64,000 bases of DNA, from the NCBI GenBank assembly GCA_964505935.1, contig CAZDKX010000001.1, positions 1 to 64,000 on the forward strand, given 5' to 3'. The stretch is from JADGQM01 sp964505935 (GTDB taxonomy: Bacteria > Desulfobacterota > Syntrophobacteria > Syntrophobacterales > Syntrophobacteraceae). Below are positions 43,167-51,741 of this stretch, piece by piece; position 1 is the stretch's first letter, and each line of letters starts with the position of its first letter. Below the pieces are notes generated by a model. That model was not told where the DNA came from. It did not search any database and worked only from the letters and a program-made list of their open reading frames with translations. A program made the position numbers and the translations under genes.

Positions 43167-46100
43167 GCTTTCCTGGCAACCAACCAGACGAGCTCTTCAT
43201 TGCGCCCGGAGGCGAGCGCATGTTCCACCTGAAACCCCGCCTCCCCGACCATCCTCTCCAACTGGAGTACAGGCCGATAATAAGCAGGAGTTCGGGACCA
43301 CCGCAGCACCAGGTTCTGGAACCACCACGACCAGGGCAGGCGCCGCTTCGGCAACAACGAGGCCCGGATAATCAACCTCCCCCCATCTCTCGTCCGGTTC
43401 CGTAAGCGATCGAGTGTTTCCGTGAAATCCTCGTCAGTCAGGAAATGAACCATGTCGATCATCATCGTCAAGTCCACATGATCGCCGTCCTGGGGGATCG
43501 CCGGAGCCCGGCCCTGGACAACAAGGCCGCTCTCGCCTACCGCCATGGCGGCGACCCTGACCCGTTCCAACGACGGTTCAATCCCGTACAGGCGCGCCCC
43601 TGGAAACTTTTCCAGAAGCCAGCAGGCGGGCACGCCGTAACCTGTACCGATGTCTCGCATCGCCTTGACGCCGTCGGCAGACCGGAACATCTGCTCCATT
43701 TCAGGGAACATCGGATCCAGGCGCATCTTGAACCGGGCAAAGAACCTGGGATAGGCCTCCATGTATCGGTATCGGTTCAATACCCGCTCCTCAATAGTGC
43801 TGCCGCTGATGACCCGTTCCTGCCGATGCTTTTGGATATGCCCCAGCACGGGCGGCAGGATGAAGAACGCCCCGATCATCGAATATCCGATGCCCAGAAA
43901 CGCGGTGATGCCGGTGCTTTGAAGGACAGAATGATCGGCCCCCCACATGGCCCCGAAGCCGAACAGGGTGGTTACCGCAGAAAGCAGGATGGCCATTCGG
44001 ATCTGGCTGAAGGAGGGATGCTCCAGGGCGCCGTAGCGCTGAAAGGACCGCACGTAAAAGATCGAGTAGTCGATCCCGAGCCCAAAGACGATGATCGAGA
44101 GCATCAAGCCGGGGATGTCCAACGGCCGTCCCATGATGTTCAACGTACCAAGGGTGCCGATCATCGCAAAAATCGAAGGCAGCATGCACGCCAACGTGAG
44201 TGACCAATCCAGCAGAAAGAAAGCAACGAGACCAACAGAGCAGATGACATTGATCAGGAAAAATCTGGCGGCGGTGCTGAACAGAAGCTCCCCAATGCTT
44301 TTGGAAAAGAATAGGGGATCGAACACCTTGGCGGAGGATCGGTACCCTTCGTAAAACCGCCTGGCATCATAACTCGGCCCGGTGGTCAAGGTGGACACCA
44401 GGATCCATTTTGACCCATCCGACTTCCTGGAAATTCCCAGGAAGCCGGGAAACTGCTCGAGGAGTCGAACATTTTCGGCGGGCGCGGATGTTTCGCTCAA
44501 CAGGTCATAAAAGGCGTCGAAGGCATCGTCCGCAAATCCCATCGAACTGGCCGGGTTCACGATGGTACGTTTCAGCCCTTCAATGCGTTCAGGGCTCCAG
44601 AACCCTCGCCAGGCGTCGAAATTTTTCTGCCGGAGTTCCGCTCCCGGAACGATCATGGAGGGCGTAAAACCTGCTGATAACACTCCCGAGCGCAGGTCCG
44701 CATTGATCTTTTCGGTAAGGACATCACCCTGATGCTGGAGTTCCTCGAGCGATGGCCCCTCCGCCAGCAGGTAGACTTTGTCAAACAGGCCGCCCCATAC
44801 GTCGGTGAGCAGTTTTTCCGCGGCGATGGTTTCGGTCCCGACGGTGTTCATGGCCTGCAAGCTCACATTGAAAACCGGCTTGGCGAAAAAAGCCATAGCG
44901 ACTGCAAAAGCGGTCGCGCTCCACAGCCCTTTCCTACCCGTACCGCCGAGTACATCCGCGACCTTTTGCAGGTGAAGCGAACGTTCGCCGCCCGGCGGCA
45001 ACACCGGAAAGATCCTTTGGAAAACCACATGAACGATGAGAAAGCACAAGCCCAGGCCCGTCATCGTGAACTGCCCCAATTGGACAAACACCGGAAACTC
45101 GCTGAAACACAGCACGCCAAAGGCGGCAACGGTGGTCAGCACCGCCAGCAGGCTCATGTCCCATACCTCGTGGGACGCGGCTTTTCCATACGTAGGGTGG
45201 GGCCGGTCCAGGAAGAGGAGATAGGCGATCCCCTGATCGACGGTAAAAGAGATGATCGCCCCCCCGAAACCGAGAACCAGAATCGATATGGACTGGTGAA
45301 AAAGGGAAAAGATGAAATACGCGAGCATGGTTCCGGCCATCGCGGGCAACAGGGAGAAAAGCCCGATCAAGGGTCGACAGAACGAGAAAAAGAGCAGGAC
45401 GGCAATGGCAACGGTGGACAACGCTACGGCGAAGCCGATGTCTTTCTTGATGATCCGCTGATTATCCAAGGCGGCCCGATAGGCCCCGGCCGAGGTCAGC
45501 GTGACCGCCTGGCCCGACTGGCCATAGGCTTGGTTGACCTCATCCGCAATCCGGTTCATGCGCTCCATGATCAAATCGGCAAATTCGGTTGCCGTGCTCG
45601 ATGCCATTGGGCTGGCAATGACCAGCAGGTGCCGGCTGTCGGCTGACAACAGGTTTCCCCGGTAGATGCGGGCGCCGGTGGTGGGAAGCAGGTGCGACAA
45701 CCGCCTTAAAACCAGCCCGCTCAGGTTCAGAGGGTCTCTCGAAATCATGGCTTGCCGGCCGATACTTTCGAAGCCGAGCAAACCTGAATGAATCTGTTCC
45801 AATCGCCTCTGAACTGCCTCCGGTCCCAGCAGCGGCAGCACCTGGTCCTGCAACTCCTCGGCTGAAAAGAGAACCGGCAGATGTGCCGACAGGTGGTCGA
45901 GCATGTCCGGCATGAGCGCCTGAGCGTCTTCCATGCCGACACTCTTAAACAATCCGCTCTCCTTCAACCGGGCTGCGACCAGCTCGCCGCAGGCGATCAG
46001 GGTGTCCAGGTCGGCCTTTTTCAGGGAGACGTCGACCACGACCTGGTTTTGCATGGGATGATGCAACAATAGATAGGTGGCATCAGCGATGACAGGATCC

Positions 46101-46225
46101 GTTTGGGGAAGTGCGCCGATGATATCGGTATCGACTTCGAGTCGGTACAGACCCCAGCCGAACAGACCGACCGTGACCAGGAGCGTCAGCACCAGGAAGC
46201 GCCAGTTTAAAGGCAACCATTTCAT
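43163..46225 (-). CDS. MMPL/RND family exporter with C-terminal methyltransferase domain
   Basis: A 1020-residue protein. The first ~790 residues are an RND/MMPL exporter with two membrane halves; VFGLGIDYSIFYVR in the second half carries the usual intramembrane Asp. Periplasmic loops include the N-terminal VDTDIIGALPQTDP. The last ~200 residues form a class I SAM-dependent methyltransferase (RDIGTGYGVPACWLL, LYGIEPSLERV, LTMMIDMVHFL). MMPL exporters accompany aryl polyene clusters; fusion to a methyltransferase suggests the product is methylated at the membrane. The start overlaps NodB by ATGA. Confidence 0.88.
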   Translation of the reverse strand: MKWLPLNWRFLVLTLLVTVGLFGWGLYRLEVDTDIIGALPQTDPVIADATYLLLHHPMQNQVVVDVSLKKADLDTLIACGELVAARLKESGLFKSVGMEDAQALMPDMLDHLSAHLPVLFSAEELQDQVLPLLGPEAVQRRLEQIHSGLLGFESIGRQAMISRDPLNLSGLVLRRLSHLLPTTGARIYRGNLLSADSRHLLVIASPMASSTATEFADLIMERMNRIADEVNQAYGQSGQAVTLTSAGAYRAALDNQRIIKKDIGFAVALSTVAIAVLLFFSFCRPLIGLFSLLPAMAGTMLAYFIFSLFHQSISILVLGFGGAIISFTVDQGIAYLLFLDRPHPTYGKAASHEVWDMSLLAVLTTVAAFGVLCFSEFPVFVQLGQFTMTGLGLCFLIVHVVFQRIFPVLPPGGERSLHLQKVADVLGGTGRKGLWSATAFAVAMAFFAKPVFNVSLQAMNTVGTETIAAEKLLTDVWGGLFDKVYLLAEGPSLEELQHQGDVLTEKINADLRSGVLSAGFTPSMIVPGAELRQKNFDAWRGFWSPERIEGLKRTIVNPASSMGFADDAFDAFYDLLSETSAPAENVRLLEQFPGFLGISRKSDGSKWILVSTLTTGPSYDARRFYEGYRSSAKVFDPLFFSKSIGELLFSTAARFFLINVICSVGLVAFFLLDWSLTLACMLPSIFAMIGTLGTLNIMGRPLDIPGLMLSIIVFGLGIDYSIFYVRSFQRYGALEHPSFSQIRMAILLSAVTTLFGFGAMWGADHSVLQSTGITAFLGIGYSMIGAFFILPPVLGHIQKHRQERVISGSTIEERVLNRYRYMEAYPRFFARFKMRLDPMFPEMEQMFRSADGVKAMRDIGTGYGVPACWLLEKFPGARLYGIEPSLERVRVAAMAVGESGLVVQGRAPAIPQDGDHVDLTMMIDMVHFLTDEDFTETLDRLRNRTRDGGRLIIRASLLPKRRLPWSWWFQNLVLRWSRTPAYYRPVLQLERMVGEAGFQVEHALASGRNEELVWLVARKA

Positions 46226-46244
46226 AACGGGGAATGACTTTCCG

Positions 46245-46976
46245 TCAATTGCCGGGAAGCAGCATCAGCAGCATCAATAACACCATGACCAGCAAGACGT
46301 GAGCCCCTATCACCATCCACTTGTGCCGGTGATAGAATTCATCCATCTTCTGGATTCTTAGAAGCCCTCCGCAGAACCTCCGCCATCGGTCCATTCTCAG
46401 GAGGCGCATGTTGTCCGTGCGGGCGTTGCTCTGAAACGCGAACGACGGGTAGGCCGCGAAATACTCCTCGGCCAGGCCGCTCAGCAGCACATCGTAGGGC
46501 ACCTGCCGCCAGGGCAGGGTGAGTAGGGTTTCGGCAAAACCGCGTTGAACCACATAGGCGTGGCAAAGGCTGCGGTAGCGCACCTTCAGCACGGAAGCGT
46601 TGGCAGTTCTTTGGCTGCCGGATGTCAGGCATCCGAAAAAAAGCATCTTCCAATCGCCATGGGTGGACAGAAAATGGACGCAATCCGCCAGCACCCTGGC
46701 GCTGAATCGGTCAAAAATGATATCGTCCTCGAAGATGAGCATGGTCCGGGCATCCGCCCGGGTCCCCCTGCGGAGGCATTCCAGGTGCGACTCATAGATC
46801 CCTTGCTCATTGTCAACAGGATGTTTCTTCACGATGACAAATTCGACCCGGTCCGCCAAGCCGACGGCGCGGAACTGCCTTCGCGCCTCCTGCCGGCGGT
46901 CTTCTCGTTCATCCACCGAAATGCAATAGGTCTTGTCAAAAAAGGCCCAGAGGGCAGATGACGATGAAGCTTCCAT
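46245..46976 (-). CDS. Glycosyltransferase family 25
   Basis: A 243-residue GT25 (LPS glycosyltransferase) with YCISVDEREDRRQEARRQF and the metal-binding MLIFEDDIIF, ending in a single hydrophobic anchor (VLLVMVLLMLLMLL). It lies 19 bp upstream of the MMPL-methyltransferase gene and heads that operon. It may decorate the lipid head group. An upstream in-frame GTG at 46988 is the alternative start. Confidence 0.8.
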   Translation of the reverse strand: MEASSSSALWAFFDKTYCISVDEREDRRQEARRQFRAVGLADRVEFVIVKKHPVDNEQGIYESHLECLRRGTRADARTMLIFEDDIIFDRFSARVLADCVHFLSTHGDWKMLFFGCLTSGSQRTANASVLKVRYRSLCHAYVVQRGFAETLLTLPWRQVPYDVLLSGLAEEYFAAYPSFAFQSNARTDNMRLLRMDRWRRFCGGLLRIQKMDEFYHRHKWMVIGAHVLLVMVLLMLLMLLPGN

Positions 46977-47235
46977 TGTCTGTCCCACAGCGAACCCATC
47001 CCTGTTCAGTTTGCCACCAAGTCAGGAAAGGTGAGTTCCGGGTCGATGGCCCGGAGTCAACTCCTGAACCTTTGCCTGCCCTCGGTGTCGGAAAACGCAT
47101 TGGCTTCGCGCCGGAATTGCTGTATAGCATATTATCAAGGCGCATGGCACAGGAATGCGGGCCGGGCAAGGCCGCTTTGATCACAACGATTCAGATTATC
47201 ATCGAAAGCCGGGCGCTGGAAATGAATAGTGCAAG

Positions 47236-47634
47236 ATGCTAGCAAGATTCACCAACAGGCTCGCGAACACCCCCTACGTGCGGAAGGCTATCGAGGAAAA
47301 GGCCGACCTGAGCGCTTTCAAGCGAAAGCCGACGGTCCGCATCCTCCTGGGGGTGTTCCTGATCGGTTTCAGCTACATCCTCGGCTGGCCGGCCATCAGC
47401 GCCTTGGCTGGCCTGGCGATTTATCTTCAAGAGCCTTTAGTGGGGGTCGTCGGCGGGGTGTTGACCTACGGTCTGTCCCATTTGGTTTTCATGGCGGGGA
47501 TGTATCTGTCCGGGGCTAAATATTCAGCCATTTTCCTGCGCTGGGCAACGCGGGTCTCCGTTGAAAAATTGCTGAAGAACCGACGTGATCTGGATATCGA
47601 AGAGGGCAACAGCCGCTACCACGGTATGAATTGA
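47236..47634 (+). CDS. Small membrane protein, unknown function
   Basis: A 132-residue protein with two or three transmembrane segments (LLGVFLIGFSYILGW, LAGLAIYL, VGGVLTYGLSHLVFMAGMYL) and charged ends. I do not recognise the family. It lies alone on the plus strand between the GT25 gene and the radical SAM gene, overlapping the latter's end by 19 bp. No strong ribosome-binding site precedes the ATG. Confidence 0.65.
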   Translation: MLARFTNRLANTPYVRKAIEEKADLSAFKRKPTVRILLGVFLIGFSYILGWPAISALAGLAIYLQEPLVGVVGGVLTYGLSHLVFMAGMYLSGAKYSAIFLRWATRVSVEKLLKNRRDLDIEEGNSRYHGMN

Positions 47635-48614
47635 TAAAGCTTGGCAAACATCTCGTAGACTTCGATCCAGTTCTGCAGATCCCGAGGGGTACCGAGGTGC
47701 GCACGCTTGTTCACCATCACCCAGCTCATGTGGGCGGCGCCGTCTTTGCAGGTGCTGCAGTCCCGAGTTTCCGAAGTGCAGCATCGGTGCATGGTGCGGA
47801 GGTCCGACGCCCAACGGATGAACTCGATCAGTCGCCTGGGGGCCGGGCGGCGCTGGTCAAGGGGCTGGGTAACCGAGGGACACTCGCTCCAGCCGAAGCT
47901 TCGGCCTTGCATTTTACCGGTGGTGATGATTTCGTGGTAGTACTTGGAGGAGATCACGGTTTCCGGATATCGGTCCAGCATCTCATCCATTTCGATGCGA
48001 ATCGCTTCGAGCTGCTGCGGCGTCCAGGAAAAACCGTTGACACCTTCGTCGTTGGAAAGCAGTTGCATGTGGACCTTCAAGCCTGCCTCTCTGATCTTGA
48101 GGACGATCCGCTCCGTCTTGCCGAGCTGTCGCGGGGTAATCGTGTAGAGATAGTAGGCATGCGGATCGCCCGCGTAATTCCGGCTCGAAATGCTGAAGGT
48201 GTCCTTGCCGCGCAAAATCTTTTCGTCCTGCTCGTCACCCCACAGCGAGATCCCCACCATCAGGTCCGGGAATCGGTCCCGAGGGACCTTGATCAGGCCG
48301 TTGGTCGCACAGAAGGTGGATAGGCGCTTGTAGAAGGCCTCGACCCGGTCCAGACACAGGGTGGGTTCTCCACCGATCAAAATGGCCAGGTTCACCCCCC
48401 GCAGCTTTTCCCGGTCGATGAACGCCTCCCATTTGCAGAGATCCATTTCCTCGGCAGCAGCCTTGTCCTCGTCCGAGGAAAAGAAAAAACAGCCCCTGCA
48501 GCGCAGGTTACACCGGCTGGTGACATCGTAGATGGAGCTGCGAATGTTGAGCTTCGATATCCTTTTATAGCGCTCATACCATTCGGGGTTCAGCAGAGAA
48601 CTGACGGTCTGCAT
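47616..48614 (-). CDS. Radical SAM protein (paralogue of the next)
   Basis: A 332-residue radical SAM enzyme with CNLRCRGCFFFSSDED (CxxxCxxC, near residue 35) and ILIGGEPTLCLDR. There is no B12 domain. The C-terminus has extra cysteines (RCCTSETRDCSTC) that may bind an auxiliary cluster. The gene at 48662 shares its layout (CNIRCDGCYYYEGD, VLAGAEPSLVPE, then CCVPDTDCRDC), so the two come from a duplication. Both sit beside ACP and dehydratase genes; the substrate is unknown. Confidence 0.85.
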   Translation of the reverse strand: MQTVSSLLNPEWYERYKRISKLNIRSSIYDVTSRCNLRCRGCFFFSSDEDKAAAEEMDLCKWEAFIDREKLRGVNLAILIGGEPTLCLDRVEAFYKRLSTFCATNGLIKVPRDRFPDLMVGISLWGDEQDEKILRGKDTFSISSRNYAGDPHAYYLYTITPRQLGKTERIVLKIREAGLKVHMQLLSNDEGVNGFSWTPQQLEAIRIEMDEMLDRYPETVISSKYYHEIITTGKMQGRSFGWSECPSVTQPLDQRRPAPRRLIEFIRWASDLRTMHRCCTSETRDCSTCKDGAAHMSWVMVNKRAHLGTPRDLQNWIEVYEMFAKLYQFIPW

Positions 48615-48661
48615 CCAAACACTCCTTGGAAATACTCCAGGTGCGCCCCAGCGGACACTTG

Positions 48662-49759
48662 TCAGGAAAGCCCGTGCCCAGGCGGAGCGATCAGGGAATC
48701 AAACAGGTTGGGTCCTTTTTCATACCCCATGACCCAAACAGCAAGGTAAGTGTCAACATAGTCGAGCCACGCCTTGAAGGTTTCCGGATCGGCAGCGTGG
48801 CGAAACAGACGCGCCGTAACCACCGCACTCCCCGAGGCATAATGCCGGCAGTCCCGGCAATCGGTGTCCGGCACGCAGCAGGCCGCCCCCCGATCCCAGG
48901 ACAGGTCTGCCCGGTACTGCCGGAACGACCTCCCGAGGCCGATGGCGGTCGACGGGTTCATACGCGGGTAGGAGCAGCCGAACAGGTCGTGCAAACCCAG
49001 GGTGTGCGTGTGGGCAACAGCGCTGTAGGGAGAGAAAAGAACGTTGTGCGGAAATTCCTCCAAAAGGTCCATCATGACCTTTCGACACTCCCTGAGCGAA
49101 GCGGCCGTGTGGCGCAGGCTGCCTTCATATCCCACCGGCGCGGAAAACGTGTTGAAGGTCAACCGACACCCTTCGGCGACCAGCATCCGCGCGACCTGCT
49201 CGGCCTGGTCGATATTCTCCCGCGTGAAGGTGTAGACAAAAACGGCCCGGGGGTCGCCCCGGTAGTTTTCAATCTGGCGCTCAAGCATGTTCCTGGCCTT
49301 GCGGATCGCCAGACTGGTCTCATCCGCCCCCCACACGGAAATGTGAATTTTGTACTGGATGGATCCCGGCATGGGGATCAGGCCGTTGGTGGCGATGGCC
49401 CCCAGAGGCATTTCCTGATGGCAGACCTCGCAGAGCTCGGGGACCAGCGACGGTTCGGCGCCCGCCAACACCACATAGGTGATGCCCCGCGCCTTTTCCG
49501 TCCGCATCAACCGGCGCCAGGCTTCGGGGTCCCTGTTTTCCCGCGCAAACTGCTTATCGCCTTCATAATAGTAGCAGCCGTCGCACCGGATGTTGCAGCG
49601 GTTGGTCATGTCATAAGTGGATTCACGCAGGAAGAACCATTTCTTGACTTTCTGCCAGCGCTCCGAAATGCGAGGGTCCGCCAGGATGTCTGAAAACTTC
49701 ATCCCTTTTTCAGGCACCTCGCCGCCCTCCCCACCGTATGTTGCAGACATCTTCGCCAT
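48662..49759 (-). CDS. Radical SAM protein (paralogue of the preceding)
   Basis: A 365-residue protein with TNRCNIRCDGCYYYEGD (CxxxCxxC), VVLAGAEPSLVPE (GGEP loop with Ala) and C-terminal CCVPDTDCRDCRHY. GGAGAG precedes the ATG. It lies 14 bp after the ACP gene and 47 bp before its paralogue, all in the same direction, so the three probably share a transcript. The ACP neighbour suggests an acyl or ACP-bound substrate. Confidence 0.85.
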   Translation of the reverse strand: MAKMSATYGGEGGEVPEKGMKFSDILADPRISERWQKVKKWFFLRESTYDMTNRCNIRCDGCYYYEGDKQFARENRDPEAWRRLMRTEKARGITYVVLAGAEPSLVPELCEVCHQEMPLGAIATNGLIPMPGSIQYKIHISVWGADETSLAIRKARNMLERQIENYRGDPRAVFVYTFTRENIDQAEQVARMLVAEGCRLTFNTFSAPVGYEGSLRHTAASLRECRKVMMDLLEEFPHNVLFSPYSAVAHTHTLGLHDLFGCSYPRMNPSTAIGLGRSFRQYRADLSWDRGAACCVPDTDCRDCRHYASGSAVVTARLFRHAADPETFKAWLDYVDTYLAVWVMGYEKGPNLFDSLIAPPGHGLS

Positions 49760-49773
49760 AGGTCTCTCCGGGA

Positions 49774-50064
49774 CTAGGCCGCGGCCTCCCTGACGGCTTT
49801 TTCCTTCAACTTCTTTTCAATATGCTCCGAGATCAGCTTAATCGTGGTCAATTTCGGATAATCATCCTCATCAATCCGAATGGCATATTGGTCCCGAATC
49901 ACCAGCGCCACCGTGGCCAGGTCCATACTGTCGACACCCACTTCATCCACCAGGTCGATCTCGGGGTCAAAGGTCTCGGGCGTAACATCTGTCAGTTTCA
50001 ACTCTTGAATGAGAATTTCGGCAACACGGAGAATGATCTTGTCGAGGCTAGTTGTTCCGGTCAT
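49774..50064 (-). CDS. Acyl carrier protein
   Basis: A 96-residue ACP with the site EVGVDSMDLATV (Ser46); Met follows the Ser instead of Leu or Ile. It has a long charged C-terminus (HIEKKLKEKAVREAAA). It is co-directional with the dehydratase (24 bp upstream) and the two radical SAM genes. Confidence 0.9.
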   Translation of the reverse strand: MTGTTSLDKIILRVAEILIQELKLTDVTPETFDPEIDLVDEVGVDSMDLATVALVIRDQYAIRIDEDDYPKLTTIKLISEHIEKKLKEKAVREAAA

Positions 50065-50088
50065 TATGTCCCACTCCTTGCGTTAGAT

Positions 50089-50463
50089 TTAAACCCCGCC
50101 TGGATCGGCAGGACCGGTGCGTTTTTCCAGTGCCATGGTGCCCGTGCACGCCAGGTCGTCACCGACCACGATGCGGAAGGCATACAGACCGGGCAGATTC
50201 TTCTTGGACAGAACGGTGATTCTCAGGCAATCCCCCGGTCGGATGATCTTCTTGAATTTGATCCGGCTGAAGCCAACCACCCTGGATGGTTCGTCCAGCC
50301 CTTTGCACGCGGCTTCGTAAACCATCGCGAGTTGAGCGATCCCCGGAAGGATTGGATCTCCGGGGAAATGACCGGGAAACCACGAGGATTCCAGAGGCAA
50401 CGGCACTTCGGTGTACCAGTCGCCCGTATCGAGCGTTTCAACCGTCTTAAGGTCATGCCACAT
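50089..50463 (-). CDS. FabZ-like 3-hydroxyacyl-ACP dehydratase
   Basis: A 124-residue single-hotdog protein with SWFPGHFPGDPILPGIAQL, which contains the catalytic His of FabZ, and IKFKKIIRPGDCL. It would dehydrate beta-hydroxyacyl-ACP to the trans-2-enoyl form. It is flanked on both sides by ACP genes in the same direction. The next gene upstream is a possible 32-residue ORF. Confidence 0.85.
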   Translation of the reverse strand: MWHDLKTVETLDTGDWYTEVPLPLESSWFPGHFPGDPILPGIAQLAMVYEAACKGLDEPSRVVGFSRIKFKKIIRPGDCLRITVLSKKNLPGLYAFRIVVGDDLACTGTMALEKRTGPADPGGV

Positions 50464-50476
50464 GCTATTATGCCAT

Positions 50477-50575
50477 TCATGCCATGCGGTATTGGAAACC
50501 CGCTTCGATTATCGTATCAGATGTTCTCACAGTAGATCGATCCGCTGCGACCATGATCACTTTGCCGAACTCCAC
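50477..50575 (-). CDS. Possible small ORF (32 residues)
   Basis: In the 172-bp gap between the ACP and the FabZ-like gene, AGGAGG (50586-50591) lies 10 nt before a GTG that opens VEFGKVIMVAADRSTVRTS and ends in FQYRMA. I do not recognise it. It may be a real micropeptide, a leader or a coincidence. Confidence 0.3.
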   Translation of the reverse strand: MEFGKVIMVAADRSTVRTSDTIIEAGFQYRMA

Positions 50576-50635
50576 CGTTACGCAGCCTCCTAATCGGGAA
50601 CTGGGCTGCAGCGAATGCAAACACCCGCTCGCTGA

Positions 50636-50902
50636 TCAATTCTTCAGTCTGGGGGAGTTCTCGAAAATGAAAGCAGCCAAGGTCGATAGACTCGCAAAGA
50701 CCTTTTCGCCGAGTTCGCGGTTGTCGATCCGGAGACCATAATCCTTTTCAACCATGATGACCATTTCGAGCACATCGATGGAATCCAGTCCGAGACTGCC
50801 ACCCACGAGGGGGCCATCGACATCCAGGTGGGTTGATGGCAGATTGGCCAGATCCAGAATATTAATTATTTTCACCTTGAGGTCTTCGATCAGCTGTTCC
50901 AT
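50636..50902 (-). CDS. Acyl carrier protein
   Basis: An 88-residue ACP with SLGLDSIDVLEMV (Ser41), first gene of the minus-strand group ACP, FabZ-like, ACP, radical SAM, radical SAM. Together with the ACPs at 21750, 33439 and 49774 this gives four ACPs in the window, all with intact Ser sites and so all potential substrates for the PPTase domain. Confidence 0.9.
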   Translation of the reverse strand: MEQLIEDLKVKIINILDLANLPSTHLDVDGPLVGGSLGLDSIDVLEMVIMVEKDYGLRIDNRELGEKVFASLSTLAAFIFENSPRLKN

Positions 50903-51234
50903 TCAATTTCCCGTAACCAAAAGTGATCACCGTGAGCCAGGGTCATTGGCCGCAGCAACATATCCTTTAAGCCCCGGCACGGCTGAAGGCTCCGGAGGCG
51001 CACCCCCATGCTTTCTTTACAATCCCTGGAATCTATTGTATCATTCCTTTCTCTGCCATCAAGATACCTTGCACCGCATCGTTGGAGGCGTTCTCGTGGT
51101 TAAAGGGCAGAAGTGATTTTTTGGAAGATGATTGAAATTCCATTGATTTCAACCAGATACAAATCCATGCCGCCCGTTATCGCAGCGAGAATTTATATTG
51201 AATTTCGAATTTCTTTTCAATCCTTTTTATTTGC
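50903..51234. other. Divergent intergenic region (332 bp)
   Basis: Separates the ACP gene from the divergent hotdog dehydratase and becomes AT-rich after 51100. It holds the inverted repeat described at 51132-51152 and an AT-rich run before the dehydratase. No gene is visible. Confidence 0.4.
51132..51152. promoter_or_regulatory. 21-bp inverted repeat, candidate operator
   Basis: TTGAAAT (51132-51138) and its exact reverse complement ATTTCAA (51146-51152) flank 7 bases. TTGAAA could also act as a -35 box, with GATACA (51156-51161) 18 bp downstream as a weak -10, which would place an operator over the promoter of the hotdog gene. Confidence 0.35.
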
Positions 51235-51684
51235 ATGCAGGGCCACGTGAAGCCGACAGATGTGAGACCCGATAGCATCCTCCCCCACCGGGGGCCGATG
51301 TTGCTGATCGAAGAGATCCTTGTGCTGAACGACAGCTGCGCCGTAACGCGATCCGTGGCCGCTGATAAATGGCCCCTCTGCGATGGTCAGAAGGTAAACG
51401 CCATTGTTTTGATCGAGCTCGTGGCCCAAACCTCCGGGATTCACAATGGATTTATCAGGGAGAAGCGGGAAGGAGCCGGCGCGGGCACGCTGGGGTGGAT
51501 TGTTGGGATTCGGCAGGCGCGTTTCTGGGTGGACACCCTGCCAGTGGGCACCCAACTCGTCACCAGGACTGAAAACCAGATGGAATTCGAGGGGTTTCGC
51601 GATATCTTCGGCACGGTCGAAATTGACGGACAGATGGTTGCTGAAATCGCCCTGCAGCTTCTGCGAGCCGACCCCGTGGCCTGA
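51235..51684 (+). CDS. ApeP/FabA-like hotdog dehydratase
   Basis: A 149-residue hotdog protein with ILPHRGPMLLIEEI (with the catalytic His region) and VLIELVAQTSGIHNGF, the pattern of 3-hydroxyacyl-ACP dehydratases found in aryl polyene clusters (ApeI/ApeP type). It probably works with the FabG-type ketoreductase. The start is uncertain: ATG 51235 lacks a ribosome-binding site, while GTG 51247 has AGGG four bases before it. It is the last synthase gene of the right arm. Confidence 0.75.
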   Translation: MQGHVKPTDVRPDSILPHRGPMLLIEEILVLNDSCAVTRSVAADKWPLCDGQKVNAIVLIELVAQTSGIHNGFIREKREGAGAGTLGWIVGIRQARFWVDTLPVGTQLVTRTENQMEFEGFRDIFGTVEIDGQMVAEIALQLLRADPVA

Positions 51685-51741
51685 CAACCAGCCGCAGGAT
51701 TCAAGGTCATTGGCAATCTGACTCTTTTAAGGGACCCAGCC

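Noticed and set aside
46958..47242. Reading frame between the GT25 gene and the small membrane protein
   Set aside because: It overlaps the GT25 start, has no ribosome-binding site and no recognisable features; the space is better read as a divergent regulatory region.
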